This document shows positions 46,011-56,940 of a stretch of DNA of 64,000 nucleotides, piece after piece. Below the pieces are notes generated by a model, which saw only the letters and a program-made list of their open reading frames with translations, was not told the DNA's origin and ran no database searches. How positions within the stretch are numbered: position 1 is the stretch's first letter; each line of letters starts with the position of its first letter. The DNA is from Linum tenue (taxonomy: Eukaryota > Streptophyta > Magnoliopsida > Malpighiales > Linaceae), in the NCBI GenBank assembly GCA_946122785.1, contig CAMGYJ010000006.1, positions 46,148,066 through 46,212,065 of the forward strand, in the 5' to 3' direction. The translations under genes were made by a program, and so were the position numbers.

Positions 46011-46607
46011 ATACCAACATAAGCCAATATATAATAACCAAATGAAATACACACAAATAGCTTTCGACGATTCCATATGCCGGGTACATAGTCCACTTTG
46101 TCGTCGAGACGCCGGCAGCCAGGTTGCTTACTGGAACACGACGAGATGGCCTCGTGAGGACGGGAAGCCGACGAGAGGAATCAACAGTGCGATGGCGAGA
46201 GGAATCGACGGCGTTATGGAGACTTGACGACAGAAGGAATCGATGGAATCGACGGCGTGATGGCAAGGGGAATTGACATCGACGGCGAGATGGCGACGTG
46301 ACGACGGGACGCCGACAGCGGAATTGCATACGGGAAGCGACAGGAAGCCGACGCCGGGATCGCAGACGTGGCTTCCATGGAAACGGTTATAGGGTTGGGA
46401 GGAGTACAAAATTACGGAAATGAATTTTTGAAAGTGAGGGTTTCTACCTTTTTAATTTGAATAATTAATATCATTAAATTTGTATTATATTCCAGTCTTA
46501 CCCTTGTAGGTAGTTAGCTAATGATTATTAATGTTTCTCTCTCTCCTTCTCCTATTAGCTGGAATAGGTTTAAATTCCTCCTTAAAAAAGGGGGTTTAAG
46601 GACCTGA

Positions 46608-47349
46608 TCTCACCCGATTAAGGATTAATTCACACAATGCTAACCTCCTTATTAACCGATCATGACATCAAAGGAATCATGATGAAAAATAGCCGGGCAG
46701 ACCAGACTTTAAATTTGGAATCCAGTTATCAGATCCAAGACCCGACAAATAAAAAAATAAAATTAGAAAAGATAAAAAGCTGTTCAAATTATTTGGCTGC
46801 AGTTTGACCGCACGTATATATGTGCACAAAAAAATTGAAATCTTTGATTTGATGTGTATTATTGCCTTACAAGTGTACTAACAAATCTATAGAATTGTAT
46901 ATGCAAATATTTATTATTGGGTTCGGTGGATCCAACACCCACATGATGTTGGTGCATCGGAAAACAATTTTCCCTTCACATTTCAGTACTTGAAAGTTGA
47001 AACTAACTATGAGGGTCTCTAATATTTATGTGCTTGGACTATTGTTTTTTTAATAATCACAGTAAAAATCTAAAAATTCAGGTGAAACTACGATGGTCTC
47101 TATTGTTGGGGCATCGACCATTGATAATAGTGTCTAATTCCTCGTCACCAAGATCAATCAAATGTGGCTACAAAGTGATCATTAATGTATAGAATAATTA
47201 TAGTTTTGATTTTGTTTTAATTGAGACTTGAGAAGTGTAGCATTTGGGTGAGTGCTGAGTGTTGTATCCTCGTGTAATTTTTTACAAAATTTTATGGAAA
47301 CCAATTTACATCTATTACGAGTGGCGGGACAGACAAGGTTCTCAATAGT
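46608..47349. other. Non-coding, nothing recognised
   Basis: AT-rich. No LTR could be recognised here for the Copia remnant that starts at 47350. Confidence 0.4.
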
Positions 47350-48390
47350 TTGTCCAAGTCGAAGGATAGCAGCGGCACGAGTGGGCTGCCGTCGAAGCCT
47401 TCTCCCTTCTTCATCCATAAGCCCGATAACCCTAGCCAATTGTTTGTTGGAGAACTCCTCCCAGAATTGAACTACGCCGAGTGGTTGGGAGATATAACCG
47501 ACTCCCTCATCGCTAAAAACAAACTAGGTTTCGTCGATGGGTCCATCTCAGTGCCGACGGATGGTGGCACAGAGTATGACGCCTAGAAACAATGTGATAC
47601 CATGGTCAAAGGGTGGCTCAAGACATCCATGTCCAAGGACGTACGAAGCAGCATCCAATTCGCCAAGACGACTCGTGAAATATGGCTAGATATCCAATCT
47701 AGGTTCCATTATGACAATGCATCTCGGTTATATGAGTAACAAAGAACTATATATCAGCCTTTTACAGTAGGAAAAGGCATCTGTCGCAACCTTCTATACC
47801 AAGCTTAGTGGGTATTGGGACGAAATCAGCTCTCTTGCGCCATCTTTGGAATACACTTGTGGTGATTGTACTTGCGATGTCAAGCAGAGGCAGCATGCAG
47901 CCGAGGAAAGCGACAGGTTATTCGACTTTCTCATGGGTCTAGACGATGCTTTCAACACTGTCAAAATTGAAATCCTCACCATGAAGTCGATTCCAAGTTT
48001 GGGAGAAGCTTATCATCTTGTTAAAAAGGATGAACAACAACGTCATATCTCAAACAATCAACGATCAAGGGCTGATGTCATTGTGTTTCAAGCTCACGGC
48101 GAGAAAAGGGTTGATCGAGCTCCTCGACAGGGGGAGCGTGATGCGGATGGTCGACCGTACTGCACCCATTGTAAAAAAATCGGGGCACTTTAGGGCGACA
48201 TGTTACAAACTCAATGGGTATCTCCCTGCAATTCGGGGACAAATGAACAGGTGCAACGGCGCAAACCAAACTGCCCTGACTCTCGGCAGCACTCGACTCC
48301 CCATGCAGCCACGGTGGACATCGAGCATAGCCCTATACCGAGCTTAACGGCTGCTCAATTCTCCCAACTGAAGTCACCTCTCGGACCATA
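47350..48390 (+). pseudogene. Copia gag (Retrotran_gag_3 / UBN2 type)
   Basis: MSKSKDSSGTSG, then FIHKPDNPSQLFVGELLPEL, NYAEWLGDITDSLIAKNKLG and F.DGSI match the N-terminus of Copia gag. TAG at 47584-47586 falls where a Trp of W.QCD.MV is expected. Then KGWLKTSMSKDVRSSIQFAK, TREIWLDIQSRF, ESDRLFDFLMGLDDAFNTVK, and after a shift the zinc knuckle CTHCKKSGHFRATC (CX2CX4HX4C, about 48163-48204) and CYKLNGY. Several stops and shifts show it is dead. Confidence 0.85.
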
Positions 48391-48790
48391 GTCATTATTG
48401 GATGCTGCGTCTAATTCCAGTTCAGTCTCCAACAATGTAGGTACGAATTTCAGTTCCAATTTAACTTGGGTCAGCAAAATTTATCTAATGAGTTGGAGAA
48501 AACTCCAGCTTTACAAGTTAGGACACCGAATGGTACAGGGGTTCCTGTACATCATATTGGGTCGGCAAAATTATCTTATGATCTCATACTTCGAAGAGTC
48601 TTGCACGTTCCAGAATTTTAATGCAATTTACTATCTGTTAGTCTCTCATAGTTGATCTACCGGTGGCGTTAATCTTCCTACATGATTTATGTGTTATTCA
48701 GGACTTATCCTCTAGGAAGCTGATTGGGATGGGGTAAGCACGTCGATGGGTTATATTATCTGCAGCTGTTTGACGGGAAACATCCAGTGA
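48391..48790 (+). pseudogene. Copia protease remnant
   Basis: Only downstream protease blocks are readable: LQVRTPNGTGVPVHHIGSAK, LSYDLILRRVLHVPEF, NLLSVSLIVDLP and a KLIGMG..VDGLYYLQ-like end. The catalytic Asp-Thr/Ser-Gly is not seen, so the N-terminal half of the domain is lost or scrambled. Confidence 0.55.
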
Positions 48791-48816
48791 CGCATTCGGT
48801 TCGATAGGCTGTTTCG

Positions 48817-49650
48817 GGATTGTGGCATGCCCGTCTAGGGCATCCTTCGGCTGCCAAGTTATCTATTTTGCAACATTTCATTTCGTGTCCTATCGTTGAT
48901 CAGAAGGATATTTGTCATTCTTGCATTCAGGCTAAACAGACTCGTGATCGTTTTTCTTCTAGCTCTATTACTACCACGACATGTTTTGAGTTGATACATG
49001 TTGACATTTGGGGAGGATATCAGCTTCCTTCATTTTATGGTGCTCGTTATTTCTTGACAATTGTCGATGATTATAGTCGTGCAGTTTGGGTTTTCTTATT
49101 GAATTTTAAATCAGAAGCAACACGATATCTGCATTATTTATGCAACATGGTCAAAACGCAGTATCACAAGCAGGTTCGTCGTATACAGGCTGATAATGGA
49201 ACTAAATTTGCGACTACTGAATTGAAAAACTTCTATGAGCAGACCAGAATTGTTCTTCAGACCTCGTGCACAGACACTCTCCAACAAAATGGAGTAGTAG
49301 AGCAGAAACATCGTCATTTCCCGGATACTGCTCGAGCTCTTCGATTACATGCGAATTTGCCTCTTGATTTATGGGGTGAATGCGTTCTTACTGCTGCCTA
49401 TCGTCTCAACATACTACCTCTCACTCGTATTGGAAATAAGTGTCCTTTTTCAGGTCATGTTCGGCAAGGCTCCAGCCTACACACATCTGGGCAGCTTTGG
49501 GTGCCTCGTGTACTCTCGTAATAACCATCATGGTTTGGATAAATTTGCACCTCGGGGGAGAGCGGGAATCTTTGTTGGTTATCCTAGTAATCAACATGGA
49601 TATCGCATTTTTTATTTGAAGCTATCGATTACCATGATACTTTTGCTCCT
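48817..49650 (+). pseudogene. Copia pre-integrase and integrase
   Basis: LWHARLGHPSAAKL and CHSCIQAKQTR form the HHCC zinc finger. The catalytic core has Asp in HVDIWG, Asp in QADNGTKF and Glu in LQQNGVVEQKH. It is followed by LPLDLWGECVLTAAYRLNILP. After a frame change at about 49440, FGKAPAYTHLGSFGCLVYS and KFAPRGRAGIFVGYPSNQHG continue the integrase C-terminus. The open stretch of 233 codons is the best preserved part of this element. Confidence 0.88.
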
Positions 49651-50885
49651 GTGGCTAAGCTGGTAAAGTTATGTTGCCTGTTGGCTGTGGTTGCACAGCG
49701 CGGTTGGATCATTCAGCAGTTGGATGTTAATAATGCTTTTTTTGCTAGCGACCTTGACGAGGAGGTTTACATGCAGCTGCTTCCACTCGATTCCTCTCAA
49801 CCTGGTGAAACACGGGTTTGCCATCTGCGCAAATCCATCTATGGACTTCTTCAAGCCTTGCTTAACTGGTACCAAAAGTTTACGTAGGCTCTCTTGGGTT
49901 TGGGTTTCTCGCAGAGTAAGGCTGACCATTCCTTATTCACTATCATCGTGGCACTACATTTGTCACCGCTCTCATCTATGTTCACAATGTAATCCTCGCC
50001 GACACTGATATGGCCTTCATTCAAAAGTACAAGACTCATCTCCGTAATCGTTTCACCATCAAGGACTTGGGTAACTTGAAATACTTTCTTGGCATTGAAG
50101 TGACGCGTTCTCCAAGGGTCTAGTTCTACATCAGCGCAAGTATTTACTAGATATCTTGTCTGAGGCAGGGTTACTGCATGTCGTCCTAGTTCCACTCCTA
50201 TTGAGCAGCAGCATCATCTCGGTCGTGATCCTTTGGCTCCAGCTTCAGATCTTGCTGCCTTTCAACGTCTGGTTGGTCGTCTGCTATATCTCACTATTAC
50301 TCGGCCTGACATCACCTACACAGTGAACATGCCAGTCAGACTGTGCACCCTCCTACTTAGGCTCACGAGGCTGATGCTGCTAGTGTGATTCGCTATCCTA
50401 AGTCGACACCTGGTCGTGGTCTTTTTCTTCCCAGGATGGGCAAACTCTCTCTCACTGCCTACTGCAATGTTGGTTGGACTGGTTGTCCGACCACTAGGCG
50501 TTCGACCACTGGATATTTCATCACTTGGGTTCTTCACCCATCTCTTGGCGCACGAAGAAACAATCTATCGTGGCTCATTGTTCTACTGAAGTATAGTATC
50601 GGGCTATGGCCAATACTGTCAGTGAAGTTCTCTGACTCCGCTGGCTTCTTCTTGATTTGGATGTCTCTCATCATCGTCCTACGCCCATTTACTGTGATAA
50701 CCAGGCAACACTCCAAATTGTTGTCAATCCTGTCTTCCATGGATGCACTAAGCACGTCGAGATGGATTGTTATTTCGTCTGTGAGCGTGTTCATTCTGGA
50801 TTTGTCATAACTCTCGATGCTTGTTGTGGCAGTATGGTTCGTGAACTTAGGGTTCAAGGCAGTAGCGAAACCTATCATCATCATC
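49640..50885 (+). pseudogene. Copia RT and RNase H remnant
   Basis: HDTFAPVAKLVKL directly follows the integrase end, so the linker and RT start are deleted. RT blocks: QQLDVNNAFFASDLDEEVYM, CHLRKSIYGLLQA.L.WYQKF, then decayed LGFSQSKADHSLF. The YVDD box is not readable (stop region about 49985). RVTACRPSSTPIEQ and FQRLVGRLLYLTITRPDITY follow. RNase H: AYCNVGWTGCPTTRRSTTGY, YCDNQATLQIVVNPVFH, TKHVEMDCYFV. No 3' LTR was found. Confidence 0.82.
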
Positions 50886-51137
50886 ATCAGTCTATCAATA
50901 AGAAAACCTAAGAGCTCACGCTCTTCGTGGACTAGTCTCGTTCATACAGAACGTAGAAACCACGTAAAATCTTTGTCTCGTGTTCTTCGTTTTATCGATT
51001 TTTACAACATCTATAAAAACAAAAAGCAAATCCCTGATTGATGTTCTTTTTAAGCCATTCACGGGATGATTCAGTTTTTTATTCCCTATGATGGTTATGG
51101 ATCGATGTGCACCTCACAAAAAATTAAGTAATATTTC
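50886..51137. other. Non-coding, nothing recognised
   Basis: Short spacer between the Copia remnant and the next TIR-bounded unit. Confidence 0.4.
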
Positions 51138-53716
51138 CAATGGGTGTTTTGCGTAAATATTGCAAAATTAAAATTTTTATCATCAATATTGTACTCAAAA
51201 AAGTATTTTTCAAATCTATGTGTTTGGGAGACGAAAACGCGCGCAAATGCGTGAGCTAAGCTAAAGCAATGGGATTTAGGTCAGTTGGCGGGTTCCCGCA
51301 CGAGTTGAGCGAAACAAAAAAGGACTATATTCATTTGGCGCGAGCTGAGCTAAACCTAAAAGATTTAGCTCAGCCCGAGCGGGAACCTCCCAACTAAGCA
51401 TATCTAGGTATAAACCCGCGGGAAAACACACATATCTTCTTCTTCTCTTCTTCCTCTATCCTCCCTACCCACCACCACTTCTTCTCCCTCCCTATTCTCT
51501 CGACGATCTGAAGGCATCAAAATTGGCGGCGACACGGTGACAACGAAGGAGGCTAACGGCAGAGGCGGTGACGACCAATGTCAGACTCTGACCGTGATTC
51601 CAGTGGCAACGAGGAAGCCAGGCGAGGAGGAAGGGGATGAGAGCGCGACAGTAGCGATTGTCACCTGGGTAAGTGTTTGCTCGCCTGTGGCGCCTGTTTT
51701 GTTATTGTTTTTTATTAAAATTATTTTTTTTTGTTTTTCAACTCCAAGGATTAAGGATACTTATTCAATGAGACGACCAACTACGACAATCAATCCAAAT
51801 CTAATCGGTTCAGAACTTCTTAGGCAACATGGTTTACACCGGGGTGATTCATTTTAGGCAAACAAGGTTAGTCTTTATAAAAGTTTTTCATTAAAGTTCT
51901 TTACTTAGTTAAATTAGAATTACTAGGTGAACTGAATTTAGATTTAAGTTCTAGAGGGAATTAATATAAGTTTTGTGTGTTATAGGGTGGTGATCGTCTT
52001 TACCAGATTAGAGGTACGACCCGTTTGGTAAATTGGAATCCACTTTATGAGTCGTACTGCAATGATGCGCCTTTGCTGAGTGTTAGACCATTGGTCCCTA
52101 TGACCGCTGATGCGAGTTTGATCACTGCGCCCAAGACATCTAATTTTCACTTGCCATTTTGTGAGTGTATGATCACTCTTGAAGACATTGCGACACTGAC
52201 TGGCTAGCGATAGATGGTGATCCCGTCATGCTAGTTAACCAGATGATGATTGGTCGGTGATGTGTGTGAGACTCTTAGGACGAGCTCCGACTGATCTTTC
52301 TGGCGGGCTGATTAGGATGACTTGGCTTAGGAATACGTTTGGTCAGCTGTCAGCTGATTCTACACTAGAGACTATAGGCTAGTATGCATGAGCATATGCT
52401 CCATATTTGCTAGGAGGTGTATTGTTCATGATCGGTCTGGATCGATGTTCACCTACAATACCTGCTTTTGTTGGATGATTGGAGTAGAGGATGGTTCGGA
52501 CGGGAAGCAATTGTTTTTACTTACTTGTATCGTGAGTTGAGTCGGTTAGTGTTGCAGATTACACAATCTGCTTCTTTAAGAGGTGACCTTGCTGCATGGG
52601 TCACCTACTTCAAATTTGGGTATGGGAGTGATTTTCACAGATAATACCTGGCATCTTATCACTACTGATGCTCACCCACGTGGTGCTAGATGGCTTTCGA
52701 CCAACACCCATAAGCACTACGACCATTTCCACAATTACAAGTTGTTTTTGACGAGGTGTAAACCATCGTGGTTAGTATGTTCCATTAAATTGTGAATATT
52801 CTTTCATTTCATATGTTTAGATCAAATAAAATGTGACCACTGTTTGGATGTAGTGGTGTCCGTACTTGGACAGAGTGCCCGCATACAGAGATAGGGTCGA
52901 GCAGTCATTGACGTTTCGAGCAGTCATCCTATTGATATGCTTTGCAATAGTGAAACTTGTGATCCGATCGTTAGCTTGTAGTATATCGTCATTAGGTCGT
53001 ATCCTTGAAATTATATTCTCATAATTCTGATCGTACGTCACCCGACAAGAAAGTGTCAACTGAAAGCTTCTGTCACCAAAAAAATTGATGCAGATATTGT
53101 TCTCTACTTTTTTCAATCCCCACCGAACAATTAGTTCAAAACGTCTAAAATCACTACATACACAAAAACAAATTCACTATTTACTAACAGTTTGACAGTT
53201 CATAACATTTCAAACATCTAATAAAAAAATATGCATATCTTACCTCGTATTGGCCATCTTCACAATGATTCTCTCACATGATGATCATGATCTTCTTAAT
53301 GCTAGTATTTGTGGTGAGAAAGGGTGAAAGAAATTTATGGAAAAATGAGAACTAGCTTCTCCTATCTATAGGAAACAAAAAAAAAACTAGCCATTTTTTT
53401 CTTCCCGTTGGCAGGTGTTGTGACCGTTAGAGTGACAGACGTGCGCTACCGCGCGCGAGAGCTGAGCATAAAAAATATCCTTTTAGCTCAACATGCGTGC
53501 TACAGTGCAAGCTGAGCTTTCTTTAGTAAGTTACCCTCAGCTCGAGCGGTAACGTACAAAAGGCTTAAATGTTGCTCAACTCGTGCGTTGTCGTGCACTT
53601 TTGTTGCCTAACACAATATTTTCGTCAATACATTTTTCAGCATTATATTTGTGGTAATAATTTTTAAATATACAATATTTATGTAAAAAAGCCCTATCTC
53701 CAATAGTTTATGTAAT
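51138..53716. mobile_element. TIR-bounded unit carrying a plant mobile domain gene
   Basis: The left edge (GTAAATATTGCAAAATTAAA and on, 51153 onward) matches the reverse complement of the right edge (about 53630-53690) at roughly the level of an old inverted repeat. Both ends then carry subterminal words such as GCACGAGTTGAGC, GCGCGAGCTGAGC and AGCTCAGCTCG (51245-51400; 53440-53600). The interior holds a decayed plant mobile domain gene and no transposase. Mutator-like origin is likely but the exact ends and TSD are not resolved. Confidence 0.5.
51537..53120 (+). pseudogene. Plant mobile domain (MAIN/MAIL-like) gene, decayed
   Basis: Likely three exons. The first (ending ...AIVTW|GTAAG at 51668) is Gly/Glu-rich. 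The second holds INPNLIGSELLRQHGLHRGD, the D..LL..Q..HRS block. The third starts after TTATAG at 51986: GGDRLYQIRGTTRLVNWNPL, LITAPKTSNFHLPFCECMIT and LEDIATLTG, the FHLP.GE.TITLEDVA..TGL core of PF10536. After a stop at 52205 it continues in pieces: IDGDPVM, YLLLLDDWSRGWFGREAIVF, YLYRELSRL, and RVEQSLTFRAVILLICFAIV. MAIN and MAIL1 in Arabidopsis are nuclear proteins keeping transposons silent; many copies ride in transposons. Many stops; not functional. Confidence 0.7.
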
Positions 53717-55700
53717 AGAAAATTCGTACTGGGTGTATGTGTACCTAAGGTGAACAAAATAATTGTAACCGAGTCATCTGTCCAACTTGATGCAACTCAC
53801 TCGTATTTATCGTTAAAATTAAGGTTTAAGGTCGGGTGCATATTTTATTTTGTGGAATCCACCTCTTTTGGGTTGCATGTAGGTTTTGGGTTATGCAACT
53901 CGTAGATACCCGACCCAACCCATATTACAAATATTGTCTTAAGTGTTCTTATCCAAAATGTATTTAAGTCGTATACAAGCATATATTTTTAGAAAATTAG
54001 GATATTTTATCATATTAGACGTAGTTAATATTGGGTATGATTCACAATTTTTTTGTCTACAATTTTAGAAGAATAACATATATGATATATGGACGCGTTA
54101 CCATATAATGAATAACATTTTTACCTTATTTTGGTAAATGCTCATGGAAAACACTAGACATATGCTTCAGTAAATTGCACTTCATCAAGATCCAAATAAC
54201 GATTTCTATGAATTTTTATGTTTTTCTCTGTGGTTTATTTGCTTGAAATTTTAACTAGTTATATAATTTTTTTAGTGTGGGGTTAGGTTTTGACTTAAAA
54301 ATATAGCCCACCCGACCCAACCCAATAAAAAAACCGTAGATTAGTTCTAATTTTTTGGAGTGAGTTTGGATTTAGTATTTTCAAAATCGAAATATACCTA
54401 CCGGGTGATTTAAACGACTAAACTCTAACTATCCGACCCATATGTGTACCCATTAGTTCACAAACATAATAGCAAATAATTTTCCTCAATACCCAGATCC
54501 TTGTAATTTACTAATTGTCCATGCCAAATAAAGTTTAAGTACAACTATATTACCATACAAAGCAATAACATTCAAAAATTATCCTTAAATACTCGTTATC
54601 CATGCCAAATATCATACAATGCTATATTAAACATACAAAAAATTATAGGTGACATCGTTTTGCTTTTCAAGTACAAATTGTTTGAAAAACGAGCTGAATT
54701 TTTGCTAAAATTCCACCCAACTCAACCCAACAAAGGTGGATTTTACGTGCACCAACCCTGAAAACAGTTAAGGTTTGGAAGAGTCATGTTCATAATACTC
54801 ATCGCTTGCTCTTTCATACGAAAACTATAATCAGTTTCAATAAAATAGTATGTACTAATTTATAATGAAAACTTGTCATAACCTATATTTGATGTTCGAG
54901 AAAGGAATCTGTTAGGTGGAATGTTTCTATGCTTAACACATTAGGTGGAAAGGTATAGACATTCCAAAACAAATTAGGTGCTCCATTATTCTCCTGGTTC
55001 TGGTTACTCTCAAGTTAACATCCCATCCCATCCCACATTTAAATACTGGCTTTTACTTGACCAATTAGCCTCGACACCTTTCTCTTTCATTTATAGTCAT
55101 ACTTCATATCAAGAAACACCATACAACAATGTATTCAATTCATAATTCCGTCTGGTAGTTATCAACATTTATGGAATATAATTTATTCATGAAATGTAAT
55201 GTAATTTTTTTAAACAAATACATACACCCACTTTCTTTCATAAAATTTGTATGATTCTATTTAAGACTCATGAACTGAAATTGCACACTATGATTTTTCA
55301 ATTATAAAAAATATTTAAATATAATGCTGAATGAACATGCGTAAATAGTAAACACTGCTTTTTTAGTCGTCAAAATTGTGATTGAATGGGTGTGGTACAT
55401 CTATAATGCGAGAAAACATAAATAACTATAATAAGTGTGTGCCTCGGGTACAGAACACAACTGTCTGATGATGGATCGAATGCACGAGAATAATGAAGAA
55501 GCAAGTTCAAAAACCATGTCAAATTGTTGTACACTTGAAAATTGACTACACTATTACATGGCACTAGTATCATCGCATATTGAAATTATATGCCCTTCGA
55601 ATTTCAATCGTTAGATGTAGAGTACGCCATGTTTATAAGTAATGTATCCTCATTGCCAATATCATAATACAATTGAAAAGCCCTAGGTTTGATGCTATAT
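53717..55700. other. AT-rich intergenic segment with a possible old inverted repeat
   Basis: No gene. GGTCGGGTGCAT...GGAATCCACCTCTTTTGGGTTG at 53830-53873 is loosely mirrored by CAACCCAACAAAGGTGGATT...GTGCACCAACC at 54723-54757, with CCGACCCAACCCA words inside (about 53915 and 54310). This suggests a degraded ~0.93-kb TIR element. The rest is featureless. Confidence 0.35.
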
Positions 55701-56600
55701 GAACCGTCATGCTCCGCTTACCTTCTAAGTGGGCAAGATTCAGCTAATTCTCTCTTCAAAAGAAGATACAAGATTGCCCTCTCGCATCAAATCTACCAAA
55801 ACCCCACACCCACTATCCGTGACAAAAACACCCTTATACAATCGTAGCCTTTTCTCGTCTTCTTCCAGCTTTTCCGCTAAAACGACGAAGTCAATGGCGT
55901 AACCACGTACAAAATCTTGTCTCGAATCTCCTAAGCAAATCGCTTAAAATCAATCATTAATTCTCTCCCTCATGCCCGACTTCATCTTCTCCGTCATCAC
56001 TTTTCCTGCCACTTTTCTCCCTGTTTCCATCCCTATTTGCTTTTGTCGATATGCAAGCGGTTACTCCTACAGATGTGCCATCTGCTCCGCTCTTTGTTGA
56101 CAGATTTTACTGGAGTAAGTAGATAAAAAGCACGATGTTTCAAAAATCAAATCGAGAATAAAGTCTAATAAAATTCGGGACAATTTTGAGCACATTCTCA
56201 ATACATTCATCAGATCCAATACAGAACAAAACAAATTGTTTTCTTTTTTTGGTTGAAGAACAAACAAAATTTTCCACCACCACCGTATCCAAAATTTATT
56301 CATCCCTAAATTTGTGGCTATTTTTCTTTGTGGTAAAAAGTGGAAATTAAGAGGGGGGAGGGGGAGTGATGAGCTGGCGCACTTCCTAATGATAGAGTAA
56401 ATCGCAATTGGACCAGGAAACGCGCTTCCCTCTTTGCGGCTTCCAGGTGGCGCACAGCTGTATGGTGCCTCTCCGAGAATGGCCTGATTCCTCCTACCGA
56501 AACGACGTCGTATCCAGCGCCGACAATTCACAAACCCCCTCCTTCCCAGATCCCGACTATACCCTCCACTGACCGTTACCTTAACCTCCAACGGTCACTT
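55701..56600. other. Upstream intergenic region of NDL; one unassigned minus ORF
   Basis: A 174-codon frame lies on the minus strand at 56067-56591. It is rich in Arg, Leu and Phe and has no recognisable domain. I find no second exon supporting it, and it may be promoter-proximal sequence open by chance. Confidence 0.3.
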
Positions 56601-56940
56601 ATCCGCACCCCAAAACGAACTAAACGACAAAGCTCAACTACTAGTCCGCAGGGTACTCACGTCATTTCATTCAGCTATAGAGAGGGTCTCGATCGTGATT
56701 TCTGCGCACCGTCGAGGGTACTATGGGAATTCCCAAGTAGAATAACAGCGAGAGAGAATAATAAACAGAGAGAAACAAAGCGGGGAGAGAAAGAAGGAAA
56801 GAAAGAAAGGAACGAGGTGTCGGCAAAGGAAGCGAGTGGGCGCCGACGAACTCAGTGAGTTTGAGAAGGACTCGGTTTTTCTCTTGCTGGTTTTCAAGCG
56901 AGGCTACAGCGAGAAAAGAGGAGAGGAGGAGGAAGGAGCT
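56601..56940 (+). promoter_or_regulatory. Probable promoter and 5' leader of NDL
   Basis: A purine-rich GAGAGAGAA / GAAAGAAAGAAAGG stretch (about 56748-56812) and then GC-richer sequence lead to the ATG at 56941. GA-rich leaders are common in plant genes. No clear TATA box was identified. Confidence 0.45.

Larger units (their letters stand above)
43763..46607. mobile_element. TIR DNA element of unknown superfamily
   Basis: Ends form an inverted repeat of about 35 bp: TCAGGTCCTTAAACCC then ACTTTTTTAAGGAG at 43763, mirrored by CTCCTTAAAAAAG and GGGTTTAAGGACCTGA at 46607, with one mismatch and a one-base indel. No matching flanking duplication was found. The interior has GC-rich subterminal regions (about 43920-44340 and 46070-46380) around an AT-rich core with many ACGTTATTAACATTTTC-like words. 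No transposase is visible. Confidence 0.65.

Noticed and set aside
56067..56591. 174-aa minus ORF upstream of NDL as a divergent gene
   Set aside because: No domain, no supporting exon structure, and it overlaps what is probably promoter sequence. Kept only as an unassigned note.
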